This document shows, one piece after another, positions 25,080 through 33,811 of a stretch of DNA of 64,000 nucleotides. The stretch spans positions 1 to 64,000 of the forward strand of contig NZ_JAGGLL010000018.1 of the NCBI RefSeq assembly GCF_017874425.1. Reading direction: 5' to 3'. The translations under genes were made by a program, and so were the position numbers. Within the stretch, counting starts at the first letter, position 1. Each line of letters opens with the position of its first letter. Source of the DNA: Clostridium punense. GTDB taxonomy: Bacteria; Bacillota; Clostridia; Clostridiales; Clostridiaceae. The notes under the pieces were generated by a model that was not told where the DNA came from, did not search any database, and saw only the letters and a program-made list of their open reading frames with translations.

Positions 25080-25748
25080 GTGAATATTTTACTAGACAAG
25101 CTAGATTTTCATCAGCCTTGGGCTTATGAAACTTTTAAAAATATAATTAAACCTGACCATAAAGTTTGCATAATACCCTTTGCTTTTCATGAGGATTGGA
25201 TAAAAGATGCGGAACAGTGGGAATCACTTTACAATAAACATAGTGGGGGAGAGTATTTAAGAATGATTACTCCCTTCTATGCTTATAGAATCAGTGATGA
25301 TAATGTCACATTGATTAACTATTTTACTGATAACAGTCATAGTGCAAAGGAAAAAATCAATGAAAGCAATATAATCTTTTTTACTGGTGGCTTTCCAGAA
25401 AAAACAATGAGAAGGTTAAAAGAATTTGATTTAATTGAAACCCTTGAAAATCATCCTGGAATAAAGATGGGGTGGAGTGCAGGTACTATGATGCAGTGTG
25501 AGGATTACTATATTTCACCAGATGATGATTATCCAGAATTTGTTTATGAAAAAGGTTTAAGTTATGTTAAGGATTTTGCTGTGGAAGTTCATTATAAAAA
25601 TACAGAATCTCAAAATAAAAGCATCGAAAGATATATGGCTGAAAAAGGAAAAAGAGTATACACCACAGAACCTGAAAGTGCCATAATTGTAAATGGTAAT
25701 GAGGTAGCGTTACTAGGGAATGCAAAGCTTTATAAAGGATTAAGTTAA
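25080..25748 (+). CDS. S51-family (peptidase E-like) protein
   Basis: A 222-residue S51/type-1 glutamine-amidotransferase-like protein: IIFFTGGFPEKTM (98-110) and nucleophile Ser133 in MGWSAGTMM, where Trp replaces the more common Met before Ser. AVEVHYKN supplies a candidate catalytic His. It shares only the fold signatures with 14333-14977. Peptidase activity is plausible but unproven. The start is GTG behind GGGGG. Confidence 0.75.
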   Translation: MNILLDKLDFHQPWAYETFKNIIKPDHKVCIIPFAFHEDWIKDAEQWESLYNKHSGGEYLRMITPFYAYRISDDNVTLINYFTDNSHSAKEKINESNIIFFTGGFPEKTMRRLKEFDLIETLENHPGIKMGWSAGTMMQCEDYYISPDDDYPEFVYEKGLSYVKDFAVEVHYKNTESQNKSIERYMAEKGKRVYTTEPESAIIVNGNEVALLGNAKLYKGLS

Positions 25749-25792
25749 AAAGTATGCTGCAAGGTAAAAAATAACACTGGGGGGGATTCTCT

Positions 25793-26410
25793 ATGAAGGG
25801 TACGAGAGATTTTTATAATAAAACCGCTTCAGAGTGGGCTAATAAATGGTATGAAGATGAATCCATGGTTCCATATCTAATGGAATTTATTAATTATTTG
25901 CCACAAAACCCAAGGATTTTAGATTTATGTTGTGGAGCGGGATATGAAAGTATGAGATTAGAAAAGCTTGGGGCTGAAGTTACTGGGCTTGATTTTAGTG
26001 AAGAAAGTATTAAAATTGCAAAAAAGCTAAATCTACATATTAAATTTGTTGTTGAAGATATGCTAAATGATTATTCTTATCTTGGTAAATTTCATGGTTG
26101 CATTATAATAGCTGGTTTAATACACCTTCCAAATCATAAGCTCTCAAAGGCATTCGAGGAAGTTTATAAGGTTATAAATGATAATGGATTTTTGCATATA
26201 GCAGTTAAAGATGGCACAGGGAAAAGTGAAAAATCAAGCTATATAACAATTGAGGGTGAGGAATACGATAGAGATTTTTATTTCCATACTCTAGAGGAGT
26301 TAAAGTTATATTCCTCTAAAAAATTTGACTTTGAAAAAGAGATTCTATTAGATAAAGATTCACCGTGGAAATATTATATATTTAGAAAATGTAGAACTAG
26401 TACAAGTTAA
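25793..26410 (+). CDS. class I SAM-dependent methyltransferase
   Basis: A 205-residue methyltransferase. Motif I is ILDLCCGAGYESMRL, where CCGAG replaces the usual GCGTG; GLDFSEESI follows with the ribose-binding Asp; VVEDMLND is motif II; CIIIAGLIHLP corresponds to strand 4. The C-terminus carries FHTLEELKLYSSKKF, a typical substrate-domain start. GGGGGG precedes ATG. The acceptor is unknown. Confidence 0.85.
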   Translation: MKGTRDFYNKTASEWANKWYEDESMVPYLMEFINYLPQNPRILDLCCGAGYESMRLEKLGAEVTGLDFSEESIKIAKKLNLHIKFVVEDMLNDYSYLGKFHGCIIIAGLIHLPNHKLSKAFEEVYKVINDNGFLHIAVKDGTGKSEKSSYITIEGEEYDRDFYFHTLEELKLYSSKKFDFEKEILLDKDSPWKYYIFRKCRTSTS

Positions 26411-26511
26411 TGTTGCTAGAAATCTCTAAAAAGATATGATTAAAATAAGAATATGATAAATATAAAAATTCATATTGAAGAACATAGAATGAATTTTAGG
26501 TAGGGGGCACA

Positions 26512-27072
26512 ATGTTACATCATATAGGAACTAAAACCATTGAAACTGAAAGACTTATACTAAGAAGGTTTAAAGAAGAAGATGCTAAGGATATGTATAA
26601 TAATTGGGCATCAGATGACGAGGTTACAAAATACTTATCTTGGCCAACTCACAGTAATGTTGAAGTAAGTAGAAAGCTTCTAGAAATGTGGATTGATAAA
26701 TATATTAGTGAAGAAATTTATAACTGGGCAATTGAAGTAAAGGAAAATAACAGTGTAGTTGGTTCTATTGCACTTATGAATGTAGATAATAATATTGAAA
26801 GCTGTGAAATAGGTTACTGCATCGGTAGAGCCTATTGGAATAAAGGGCTAATCACTGAAGCTTTTTCAGCTCTCATTAAATTTGCCTTTAAAGAAGTAGG
26901 GTTTAATCGCATAACAGGGCGTCATCATGTGGATAATACAGCTTCTGGCAGGGTTATTGAAAAGTGTGGGTTAAAATATGAAGGCACTTTAAGACAAGTT
27001 CACAAGATAAAAGATGGCTCCATAGTGGATTGCAAATACTATTCAATATTAAAAGAAGAGTATAGAGGGTAG
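26512..27072 (+). CDS. GNAT N-acetyltransferase (RimJ/RimL-like)
   Basis: A 186-residue RimJ/RimL-type GNAT. The N-terminus TERLILRRFKEEDAKDMY, strand 4 EIGYCIGRAYWNKGLITEAF with the CoA loop, and NTASGRVIEKCGLKYEGTLR at the end are all diagnostic. Members acetylate ribosomal protein N-termini or small substrates, for example in self-resistance. GGGGGC precedes the ATG. It is the last plus-strand gene before the convergent S41 peptidase. Confidence 0.9.
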   Translation: MLHHIGTKTIETERLILRRFKEEDAKDMYNNWASDDEVTKYLSWPTHSNVEVSRKLLEMWIDKYISEEIYNWAIEVKENNSVVGSIALMNVDNNIESCEIGYCIGRAYWNKGLITEAFSALIKFAFKEVGFNRITGRHHVDNTASGRVIEKCGLKYEGTLRQVHKIKDGSIVDCKYYSILKEEYRG

Positions 27073-27118
27073 CATAGACATTTTAGGTTGTTTTTTCTTG
27101 AGAAACAAAGAAGTTTTT

Positions 27119-27147
27119 AAGGGAAGTCATGGGGACACGCTTCCCTT
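27119..27147. terminator. possible terminator between convergent genes
   Basis: Stem 27119-27126 (AAGGGAAG) with 27140-27147, 8 bp, loop 13 nt; TTTTTT occurs 8 nt downstream on the plus strand. The tail position is poor, so confidence is limited. Confidence 0.45.
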
Positions 27148-27262
27148 ATCAGCATTTTTTGAATGTAGTAAACTACCATAACTTTATATTATGCCTACAT
27201 TAAAGATTTAAGGCTTTTTTGCTAGGTACGAAACATAGGTGGTCACTGAAGAAGACTACAAT

Positions 27263-28498
27263 TTAATCTATAAGCTTCAATACTGCCTTAATAGTTTCAT
27301 CCTTTGTGAGATCTGCACCAACTTTTGCAGATACTTTAACGTCGGGTTCAGTCTTATGTTCAAAATTGCTAGTTCCATCTGAGGTTAGCCCCATTTCTAA
27401 GGGGAAACGGAAAATATATCCACTATTAGGAAGAGTGCAAATTGCTGGGTCAAAACCAATTCCATCGCCTCCTGTTTTTTCTCCTATCAAAGTTGCAAAC
27501 CCTGTATCTTTAGCAAATACAGCAAAAGCCTCAGCAGAGGAGAAGACTCCATTATCTATCAAGAGGAATACCCTTCCATTAAATCCTATAGAATTCATAG
27601 GTTTATAACTCGTATTATTAGTAGAATAATATTTAAAATCCGTCTTAAGTTCAGGAGGGGAGTTTTTTAATACATCGCTATCCATATCAGAAATTTTACT
27701 AAGACTGAAGTAACTGTAGCCAAGTCTGCTTTTAATAAATTGTTCAACATAATTTCCACCTCTGAAAGCTAGGTATTGGGTATCAGTAACAGTGCTATTT
27801 AGCAGCATTGGCACTATATTATCAGACCAGTACCTCGTGTCCCCTCCACCATTACCTCTTATATCAATTATAAGTGCCTTATAATCCTTAATACTTTGTA
27901 AAAAAGGGTTTATTATTTTCATATCACCTTCAATATTAAAGGAATTGAATGAATGTATAGCCATATAGGCAACCTTATCCTTTTCTAATAGATTTGTTTT
28001 CACATTATTGGGGACAATGTATTTTGAATTTTTAGGTACATCTTTTGAGTTGGGCATAGATGAATATCTTTCTTTTGCTACTTCACTATTCAGTTGTGAT
28101 AACCATGCTTCACTAGAATTAGCATCTTTCTCATAAAGGTTTTGCATTAATGAATAAAAATCCTTATTAATCATTGAAACATGTCCATTATTGAATTCAG
28201 ATAAAATGTTCTCTAATACCTTATAAAAATCAACATCATTATTGGTGGCCTTTATTTTAGATATATACTTATCTTTCATAGATAGCCAATCAACTCCGTT
28301 TTGCCTTTTATTAACTTCAAAATATGGATAATCATCTTTAAGTATTGTATACATGTATTCAAAATCATTTAACTTTTGGGTTTCAGTTAATTGTTTATTT
28401 TTGGAAGAAGTTGTTGCTAATGGATTTTGCATTAATGAATAGTATCCAGTGACAATAAGTATGAATAGGATAATGACAATTAGAAACTTTTTTTTCAT
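27263..28498 (-). CDS. membrane-anchored S41-family peptidase
   Basis: A 411-residue protein with one N-terminal hydrophobic anchor or signal (residues 4-22). A helical region (45-120) precedes the S41 core: IDIRGNGGGD at 211-220, VFSSAEAFAV with the nucleophile Ser320/321, and GEKTGGDG with the probable general-base Lys. No PDZ domain is evident, unlike CtpA/CtpB, and the layout is closer to the tricorn-core/C-terminal-processing-like hydrolases of Gram-positives. It should act outside the membrane. The RBS is weak (AGAAG). No regulator is adjacent. Confidence 0.82.
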   Translation of the reverse strand: MKKKFLIVIILFILIVTGYYSLMQNPLATTSSKNKQLTETQKLNDFEYMYTILKDDYPYFEVNKRQNGVDWLSMKDKYISKIKATNNDVDFYKVLENILSEFNNGHVSMINKDFYSLMQNLYEKDANSSEAWLSQLNSEVAKERYSSMPNSKDVPKNSKYIVPNNVKTNLLEKDKVAYMAIHSFNSFNIEGDMKIINPFLQSIKDYKALIIDIRGNGGGDTRYWSDNIVPMLLNSTVTDTQYLAFRGGNYVEQFIKSRLGYSYFSLSKISDMDSDVLKNSPPELKTDFKYYSTNNTSYKPMNSIGFNGRVFLLIDNGVFSSAEAFAVFAKDTGFATLIGEKTGGDGIGFDPAICTLPNSGYIFRFPLEMGLTSDGTSNFEHKTEPDVKVSAKVGADLTKDETIKAVLKLID

Positions 28499-28671
28499 TT
28501 TATCATCTTCTTTCTTAAATACTTAACTTCATGTATAAAACTTATGTTTAGTAGGAATTGTGAACGCTCATTTTAAAATAAACTACACCACTTTTTTTCC
28601 TATTAACAACATCTATTTCAAATTTACCATCGCTAGTGTTACTAATTTTTTCAAAAACCCACTACAAGTTA

Positions 28672-28872
28672 TTAAAATAAATTCATAAAAAGCTCTGCTA
28701 ATACTTTAATAGGATGTTTTGATTTGTATAATAAACCTGCACCAATAAGTAGTACTCCGGTTATTGTCAATGCTAAACCTATTGCTCCATTAAGTTTTAG
28801 AAAATTAAATTCTAATATAAGCGTTAATATTCCTAAAAGCATAAGAACTATATTTGGAATTATATCTTTCAT
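28672..28872 (-). CDS. small two-helix membrane protein
   Basis: A 66-residue protein with two hydrophobic segments (about 6-24 and 29-48), split by a short N-F-L-K loop, and a basic C-terminal tail. GGAGAGGGG precedes the ATG. A strong minus-strand promoter stands just upstream, so it is an independently expressed small membrane protein. No family is recognised. Confidence 0.65.
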   Translation of the reverse strand: MKDIIPNIVLMLLGILTLILEFNFLKLNGAIGLALTITGVLLIGAGLLYKSKHPIKVLAELFMNLF

Positions 28873-28930
28873 TTCGATCGCCCCTCTCCTTTTATGGATA
28901 ATAAATACTTATTTTAAAGTATATACCAAA

Positions 28931-28959
28931 ATTATATCATAACCTTAATTGAAGTCCAA
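28931..28959 (-). promoter_or_regulatory. promoter of small membrane protein gene
   Basis: On the minus strand TTGGAC (28959-28954), a 17-nt spacer ending in TGA, and TATAAT (28936-28931): a near-consensus extended -10 promoter. The rest of 28960-29182 is very AT-rich and must hold the divergent promoter for the DUF3795 gene, which I cannot define. Confidence 0.75.
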
Positions 28960-29194
28960 TTATTTGGAAAGAAAATTAAACTTTAATTTTTACTTTAATA
29001 TTAAATTTTAAAGTTATTTTACTATAAAAAGGAGAGTTTTTTTCATCTTCATTATTAAGTGTATTTAAGTTAAATATTACAAATATTTTATAAATTAAAA
29101 AGGAAATTAACCAATAGTATGGAAAGTATATATAAGTTTTTATGATTAATTACCATAAACTTATGGATTTAACTTTAAGAAAGTGGGGATATGT

Positions 29195-29497
29195 ATGGAT
29201 AAAAATATGATAGCTATGTGCGGTGCTTACTGTGGAGATTGTGAGTGGAGAGAAAAGACAAACTGCCCAGGATGTCAAAAAAGTCAGAGCAATATGTTTT
29301 GGGGACAATGTCAAATAGCAAAATGTTCAATTGAAAAGGGTTTTAATCATTGTGGACATTGCAATAAACTCCCTTGTGAAAACCTTCAAGATGCTTTCAA
29401 TAATCCTGAGCACGGAGATAATGGGGAACGATTAGCTAATTTAAACACATGGAAAAATGGTGAAGAAACCTATACAAAATTAACAAAAAGAAAATAG
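29195..29497 (+). CDS. DUF3795 Cys-rich protein
   Basis: A 100-residue protein with the DUF3795 pattern: MCGAYCGDC near the start, then C-x2-C (NCPGC), an isolated WGQCQIAKC and HCGHCNKLPCENL. Eleven Cys in a short domain imply metal binding, probably zinc. An earlier GTG (29183) exists, but GGGG lies 6 nt before ATG 29195. The function of the family is unknown. The HAD gene starts 64 nt downstream. Confidence 0.85.
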   Translation: MDKNMIAMCGAYCGDCEWREKTNCPGCQKSQSNMFWGQCQIAKCSIEKGFNHCGHCNKLPCENLQDAFNNPEHGDNGERLANLNTWKNGEETYTKLTKRK

Positions 29498-29561
29498 ACT
29501 TTATAGGTAGACCTAAAAATAAAAGTTGCCAAAATAAAATTAAAAATGAAGGTGAGTATTA

Positions 29562-30197
29562 ATGAAAAACACTAAGCTCGTTTGTTTTGATTTGGATGAC
29601 ACCCTAATTCGAGAGATTCATTCAGTTATGCTACCATGTATTTTAAATGGAAAAGAAAAAGAACATTCCTTAATTCAAGATAGGGAAGAAAAAGGGCTAA
29701 TTAACTACAAAGAAGCCGATTACCTAAGAGCTGAATTACTTTTAGGTCTTAAGGAAAGTAAGATTGGTCAGTGCTTTTTAGATTTTGCAAAACCTTTAAA
29801 AAATATAAAATGCGTAGTAGATAGATTACACCAAGAGAATATGAAATGCATTGTAATTACTGTGGGGCCAAAGCAAGTGGCTAAAGCTGTATGTGATATT
29901 TGGGGATTTGATGATTATTATGGTAGTGATTATGAAGTAGTTCATGGGGAATTTACTGGAGCCATAGTGAATTATATAGGAGCTGAAGAAAAAATCCAGT
30001 GTTTAAAGGATTATTGTGAGAAGAATGGCATAAATCCAGAGGAATGTGTTGCTGTTGGAGATGGCTCAACAGATATTCCTATGTTTCACTACTGTGGAAA
30101 ATCTATTGCTATAAATAGCTCTTCAAAGGTTCGAGAGAATGCAATGTATGCTGTGGATACTGAAGATTTACGAGACATACTTAAATATATTACATAA
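29562..30197 (+). CDS. HAD-superfamily phosphatase (PSP-like)
   Basis: A 211-residue HAD-IB-type hydrolase. Motif I FDLDDTL gives nucleophile Asp10 and acid Asp12; motif II is IVITVG; a lysine (GAEEKIQ) is motif III; motif IV VGDGSTDIPMF coordinates Mg2+. The helical cap between residues 20 and 90 fits phosphoserine-phosphatase-like enzymes, but the substrate is not certain. AAGGTGAG precedes ATG. Confidence 0.87.
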   Translation: MKNTKLVCFDLDDTLIREIHSVMLPCILNGKEKEHSLIQDREEKGLINYKEADYLRAELLLGLKESKIGQCFLDFAKPLKNIKCVVDRLHQENMKCIVITVGPKQVAKAVCDIWGFDDYYGSDYEVVHGEFTGAIVNYIGAEEKIQCLKDYCEKNGINPEECVAVGDGSTDIPMFHYCGKSIAINSSSKVRENAMYAVDTEDLRDILKYIT

Positions 30198-30297
30198 AAC
30201 AAGTTATAAACACTTTAAAATAAATATAAAAAACTGAGCTATTAAGATAAATAGATAATAAAAAAATTATAAAAAATACAAGGTAGGGGGAAATCTA

Positions 30298-31803
30298 ATG
30301 AAAAGAATTTTAATTGCAGGAATGCATCATGAGTCTAATTCTTTTAATCCTATAATAGCAGGGGAAAAGGATTTTAAAGTTATACATGGAGAGGATATTT
30401 TCAATAATCTTCGAGAAAATGATTCTACAACTGGAATTATAAAGACTTTACAAGGAGCAGGTTATGAAGTAATTCCTACAGTGTTTGCTAGAGCAGTGCC
30501 TAATGGGGAAGTTGATTATGATTTTTATATGAAAATTAAGGAAGAAATAATTGAAAGAGCTAAAGCTGCTGAGAAAGAAGCACCAATAGATGCAATAACC
30601 TTAGCATTGCATGGGTCTATGAGAGTTGATAAACAAGGTGAGGCTGAAGGATATCTTCTAGAAGATTTAAGAGGTATATTTCCAAGGATTCCCATAATTT
30701 CCTCACTGGATATGCACACTACTATGACTGAAAGAATGCATAACAATTGTGATGGTTTTGTTGGTTATAAATGTGCTCCACATACAGATTGCTTTGAAAC
30801 TGGTGAGCACGCTGCAAGAATGACTATAGATGTTCTTGAGAATAAGGCAAAGCCTAAATCCGCTTGGGTTAAGGTTCCAATTCTAATTGCTGGAGAACAA
30901 TCACAAACGTCTGTGGAACCTATGGTAGAGCTAATTAATGAACTTAGACAATGTGAAGAAAAGGAAGGCATAATGGCTGCTTCCTACTTGATGGGGTTCC
31001 CTTGGGCGGATAATGAGGATAGCTCTATTGCTGTTTATGTGGTGGCAAATGATGACCTTAAGCTAGCAGAAAAAGAGGCTGTGAGATTAGCAGAGCTTAT
31101 TTGGTCAAAAAAACATGACTTTCATTTTCACACTGAAACCTATAATGATAAGGAAGCTTTAGATGTTGCTTTTGAAGCAGTTAAGGAAGGAAAGTTACCT
31201 ATTTATCTTTCAGATTCCGGAGATAATCCAACGGCTGGTTCCTCTTCAGACTGTACGGACTTTCTAAATTTAATAATGAGAGATGAGAGAACAAATAACT
31301 TAAGAAAACCAGTGATATACGGGGGAATATATGACCCCATAGCTACAAAAGAATGTGAAGGAAAAGTTGGAAAAGAAGTAACACTTACCTTCGGTGCTAA
31401 GTTTGATACTATTACTACATCACCTATTACTGCAAGGGGTACAGTGAAAGCCTATATTAAAGATTGGTCTAGAGAAGGAATGGTAAAGGGAGACTTAGCA
31501 TTATTTAATAGTCAGGGAGTGGATATAGTTCTCGCAGAAGCTCATGTAGGTTATATAGTACCTGAGATGTTTACAGATTTAGGAGTAGACCCTAGAGATG
31601 CTGAAATCGTAGTATGTAAGCTTGGTTATCTTACTCACCAACATGAAGAAGTTGCAAAACGCAGCATAATGGCTCTTACAAAAGGAAGCACAAATGAGGA
31701 TTTAAAAACCTTAGATTATAAGTTGGTAAAAAGGCCAATATTCCCATTAGATGATGATTTTAAGTATAATGCGTTAGAGAATCTGATAGCAAAGGAAGGA
31801 TAA
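30298..31803 (+). CDS. M81-family metallopeptidase (MlrC-like)
   Basis: A 501-residue protein of the M81 family, named after the microcystinase MlrC. The N-terminus IAGMHHESNSFNP is characteristic. LDMHTTMTERMH and CAPHTDCFETGEHAARM contain the conserved His/Asp/Glu metal ligands, and ITLALHGSM precedes them. The C-terminal DUF1485-type half includes SDSGDNPTAGSSSDCT. Full length for the family. The natural substrate in clostridia is unknown. GGGGGAAA precedes the ATG. Only 4 nt separate it from cutC, so the two are one operon. Confidence 0.9.
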   Translation: MKRILIAGMHHESNSFNPIIAGEKDFKVIHGEDIFNNLRENDSTTGIIKTLQGAGYEVIPTVFARAVPNGEVDYDFYMKIKEEIIERAKAAEKEAPIDAITLALHGSMRVDKQGEAEGYLLEDLRGIFPRIPIISSLDMHTTMTERMHNNCDGFVGYKCAPHTDCFETGEHAARMTIDVLENKAKPKSAWVKVPILIAGEQSQTSVEPMVELINELRQCEEKEGIMAASYLMGFPWADNEDSSIAVYVVANDDLKLAEKEAVRLAELIWSKKHDFHFHTETYNDKEALDVAFEAVKEGKLPIYLSDSGDNPTAGSSSDCTDFLNLIMRDERTNNLRKPVIYGGIYDPIATKECEGKVGKEVTLTFGAKFDTITTSPITARGTVKAYIKDWSREGMVKGDLALFNSQGVDIVLAEAHVGYIVPEMFTDLGVDPRDAEIVVCKLGYLTHQHEEVAKRSIMALTKGSTNEDLKTLDYKLVKRPIFPLDDDFKYNALENLIAKEG

Positions 31804-31807
31804 GCTC

Positions 31808-32569
31808 ATGATTTTAGAAGTATGTGTAGATTCTTACACATCAATGATAACTGCAAAGAAGGCAGGAGCAGACAGGATAGAATTATGCTCTGCATTAAAC
31901 ATTGGAGGACTTACTCCAAGCTATGGATTAATGAAAAAGGCAAAAGACCTAAAGGATATAGAAGTTTTTGTAATGATACGTCCTCGTTCTGGAGACTTTC
32001 TATATGATGACAATGAATTTGAAACCATGAAAGATGATATTATCATTGCAAAGGAAATGGGGTTTCAGGGAGTAGTAACAGGTATTTTATTAAACAGTGG
32101 AAAGATAGACATTGACAGAATGAAGGAACTTGTAAAAATTGCTCACCCTCTTAAAGTAGTACTTCATAGAGCTTTTGATGATTCTAAAGACCCAATGGAT
32201 GATATTCCAAAACTTATTGAAATGGGAATATGCAGAATTTTAACTTCAGGACAAAGGCAAAATGCCCTTGAAGGAGCAAGTTATATTGGGCAGCTTCAAA
32301 AGACCTTTGGAGAGTATATAACTATAATGCCTGGCTGTGGAGTAAATGCTAACAACCTAGAAGAAATATATAAATTGACAGGTTGCACTGATTTTCATTT
32401 ATCAGGAAAAGTAAATGTGGGAAGTGAAATGAAATACAGAGAGTGTACCGAAAGAATGAATACTCCTAGTAGTGAATTTATTGTGGAAAGGGCAGATTAT
32501 AACCTTATTAAAAGAGCTAGGGAAGCTTTAGATAGAATTGAGTTAAGTGAAGAAAATAGGGATATTTAA
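31808..32569 (+). CDS. cutC: CutC-family protein
   Basis: A 253-residue TIM-barrel CutC protein: LEVCVDSYTSMITAKKAGADRIELC at the start (core ADRIELC), VMIRPRSGDFLYDDNE, VVTGIL, LHRAFDDSKDP, LTSGQ and IMPGCGVNANN. CutC has been linked to copper homeostasis, but its enzymatic role is unsettled. It follows the M81 gene by 4 nt, with AAGGAAGGA overlapping that gene's end. Translational coupling is likely. Confidence 0.93.
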   Translation: MILEVCVDSYTSMITAKKAGADRIELCSALNIGGLTPSYGLMKKAKDLKDIEVFVMIRPRSGDFLYDDNEFETMKDDIIIAKEMGFQGVVTGILLNSGKIDIDRMKELVKIAHPLKVVLHRAFDDSKDPMDDIPKLIEMGICRILTSGQRQNALEGASYIGQLQKTFGEYITIMPGCGVNANNLEEIYKLTGCTDFHLSGKVNVGSEMKYRECTERMNTPSSEFIVERADYNLIKRAREALDRIELSEENRDI

Positions 32570-32687
32570 AAGTAAATATAACCTTTAGTTGCAGGAAAGA
32601 AGGGCCATTTTATTCCATGATTTAAAAGCACCTTTTGTAAACATTAATCATATTATGGTGGTAGAACATTATATAAGGAGTAACAAT

Positions 32688-33515
32688 ATGCCTAATTCTA
32701 ACAAAAAATATCCTTGCTCATATTGTGAGGAAGATTCAAAGTATGATTTAGACTTAATGGATGATATGTACGACATGAAGCCTTACCAACACCATAATAA
32801 AAAGCATATGAATAACTTAGATTGCATGGAAATGAAATCAAAAGATTATGGGCCAAAGCCTTTTGTAATTAATATTGAAGAGGCTACAAAAGATAATAAA
32901 AATTTCCGTACTGCTTTATGGACAGGAAAGCATTTACAACTTACTTTAATGAGTATCCCTGTTGGAGGGGAAATTGGTTTAGAAAATCACCCTCACCTTG
33001 ATCAATTCATACGTATTGAAGAAGGTGAAGGTCTTGTTATGATGGGGGACAGAAAAAATTGCCTAGATTTTAGAGCAAAGGTTTGTGATGACTTTATCTT
33101 CATAATACCAGCTGGTACATGGCACAATTTGATTAATACAGGTAAAAAACCAATAAAACTATACTCTATTTATGCACCACCACAACATCCACGTGGTACA
33201 GTTCATAAAACAAAAGCTGATGCTGATGCTGCAGAACATGACCATCGCTATTATGGGGAATATGAGCAAAGCTATTCTACACAACCTAGAAAGTTTACTC
33301 TTAGAGAGTTAGCTCAGTTTGACGGCACAATGGGAAGGCCTGCTTATGTAGCTATTAAGGGCATTGTATATGATATAAGTAGTAATTCAACATGGAGAAA
33401 AGCAATGGATCTAGGTCTAGCTGCTGGGGAAGATTTAACACCACAGCTCTATGGCTACCGTGAAGTGGAAGAGAAATTAGTTGACCTTCCTAAAGTAGGC
33501 ATACTTATAGAGTAG
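32688..33515 (+). CDS. cupin / cytochrome-b5-like fusion protein
   Basis: A 275-residue two-domain protein. The N-terminal 50 residues hold a CSYC pair and a His/Met/Asp-rich stretch. The cupin (about 60-170) has HPHLDQF with His101 and His103, Gly-rich EEGEGLVMMGD and PAGTWHNL with His146, a complete 3-His-type site. Residues 202-275 match the cytochrome-b5-like heme/steroid-binding domain of clostridia (FTLRELAQFDG...RPAYVAIKGIVYDIS), but without obvious heme-ligand His residues. ATG 32688 has AAGGAG 7 nt upstream; the frame's 5' extension lacks an RBS. It follows cutC, possibly in one unit. Confidence 0.83.
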   Translation: MPNSNKKYPCSYCEEDSKYDLDLMDDMYDMKPYQHHNKKHMNNLDCMEMKSKDYGPKPFVINIEEATKDNKNFRTALWTGKHLQLTLMSIPVGGEIGLENHPHLDQFIRIEEGEGLVMMGDRKNCLDFRAKVCDDFIFIIPAGTWHNLINTGKKPIKLYSIYAPPQHPRGTVHKTKADADAAEHDHRYYGEYEQSYSTQPRKFTLRELAQFDGTMGRPAYVAIKGIVYDISSNSTWRKAMDLGLAAGEDLTPQLYGYREVEEKLVDLPKVGILIE

Positions 33516-33555
33516 GTAAGCAATTTATAGAATAAGTAGAAATTTAAATTAAAAT

Positions 33556-33591
33556 AAAATGTGCTAACTTAGTTTTTTGTTAGCACATTTT
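33556..33591. terminator. bidirectional terminator
   Basis: A perfect 13-bp stem, 33556-33568 with 33579-33591 (AAAATGTGCTAAC type), loop TTAGTTTTTT, between convergent genes. T-rich tails occur on both strands. The remaining space to 33811 shows no gene. Confidence 0.88.
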
Positions 33592-33811
33592 ATTTATTAG
33601 ATTTTGTAGTAATCAAACTAGTGAAAATCATAAAAGTTGGCTTTAACAATATGAATTCAAAGTCAAAACTGATTTATATACTAACATTGTCTTTGCTCAC
33701 TTAAGACCTTTTGAACACAGAAAACAAAATTATCTGCTACAAGGCTATACCGAAACCCAAAAATTCAGCTTTAATATATATTTATCATAGGATTTGCTTT
33801 GAATTTTAGTC

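Noticed and set aside
16731-26410. Antibiotic biosynthesis or resistance cluster
   Set aside because: GNATs, methyltransferases and hydrolases are abundant, but no synthase, carrier, dedicated exporter or pathway regulator is present in this stretch.
13480-27072. Integron-like cassette array
   Set aside because: Cassette-like gene content suggested it, but there is no integrase and no repeated attC-like inverted site between genes; intergenic lengths and sequences are irregular.
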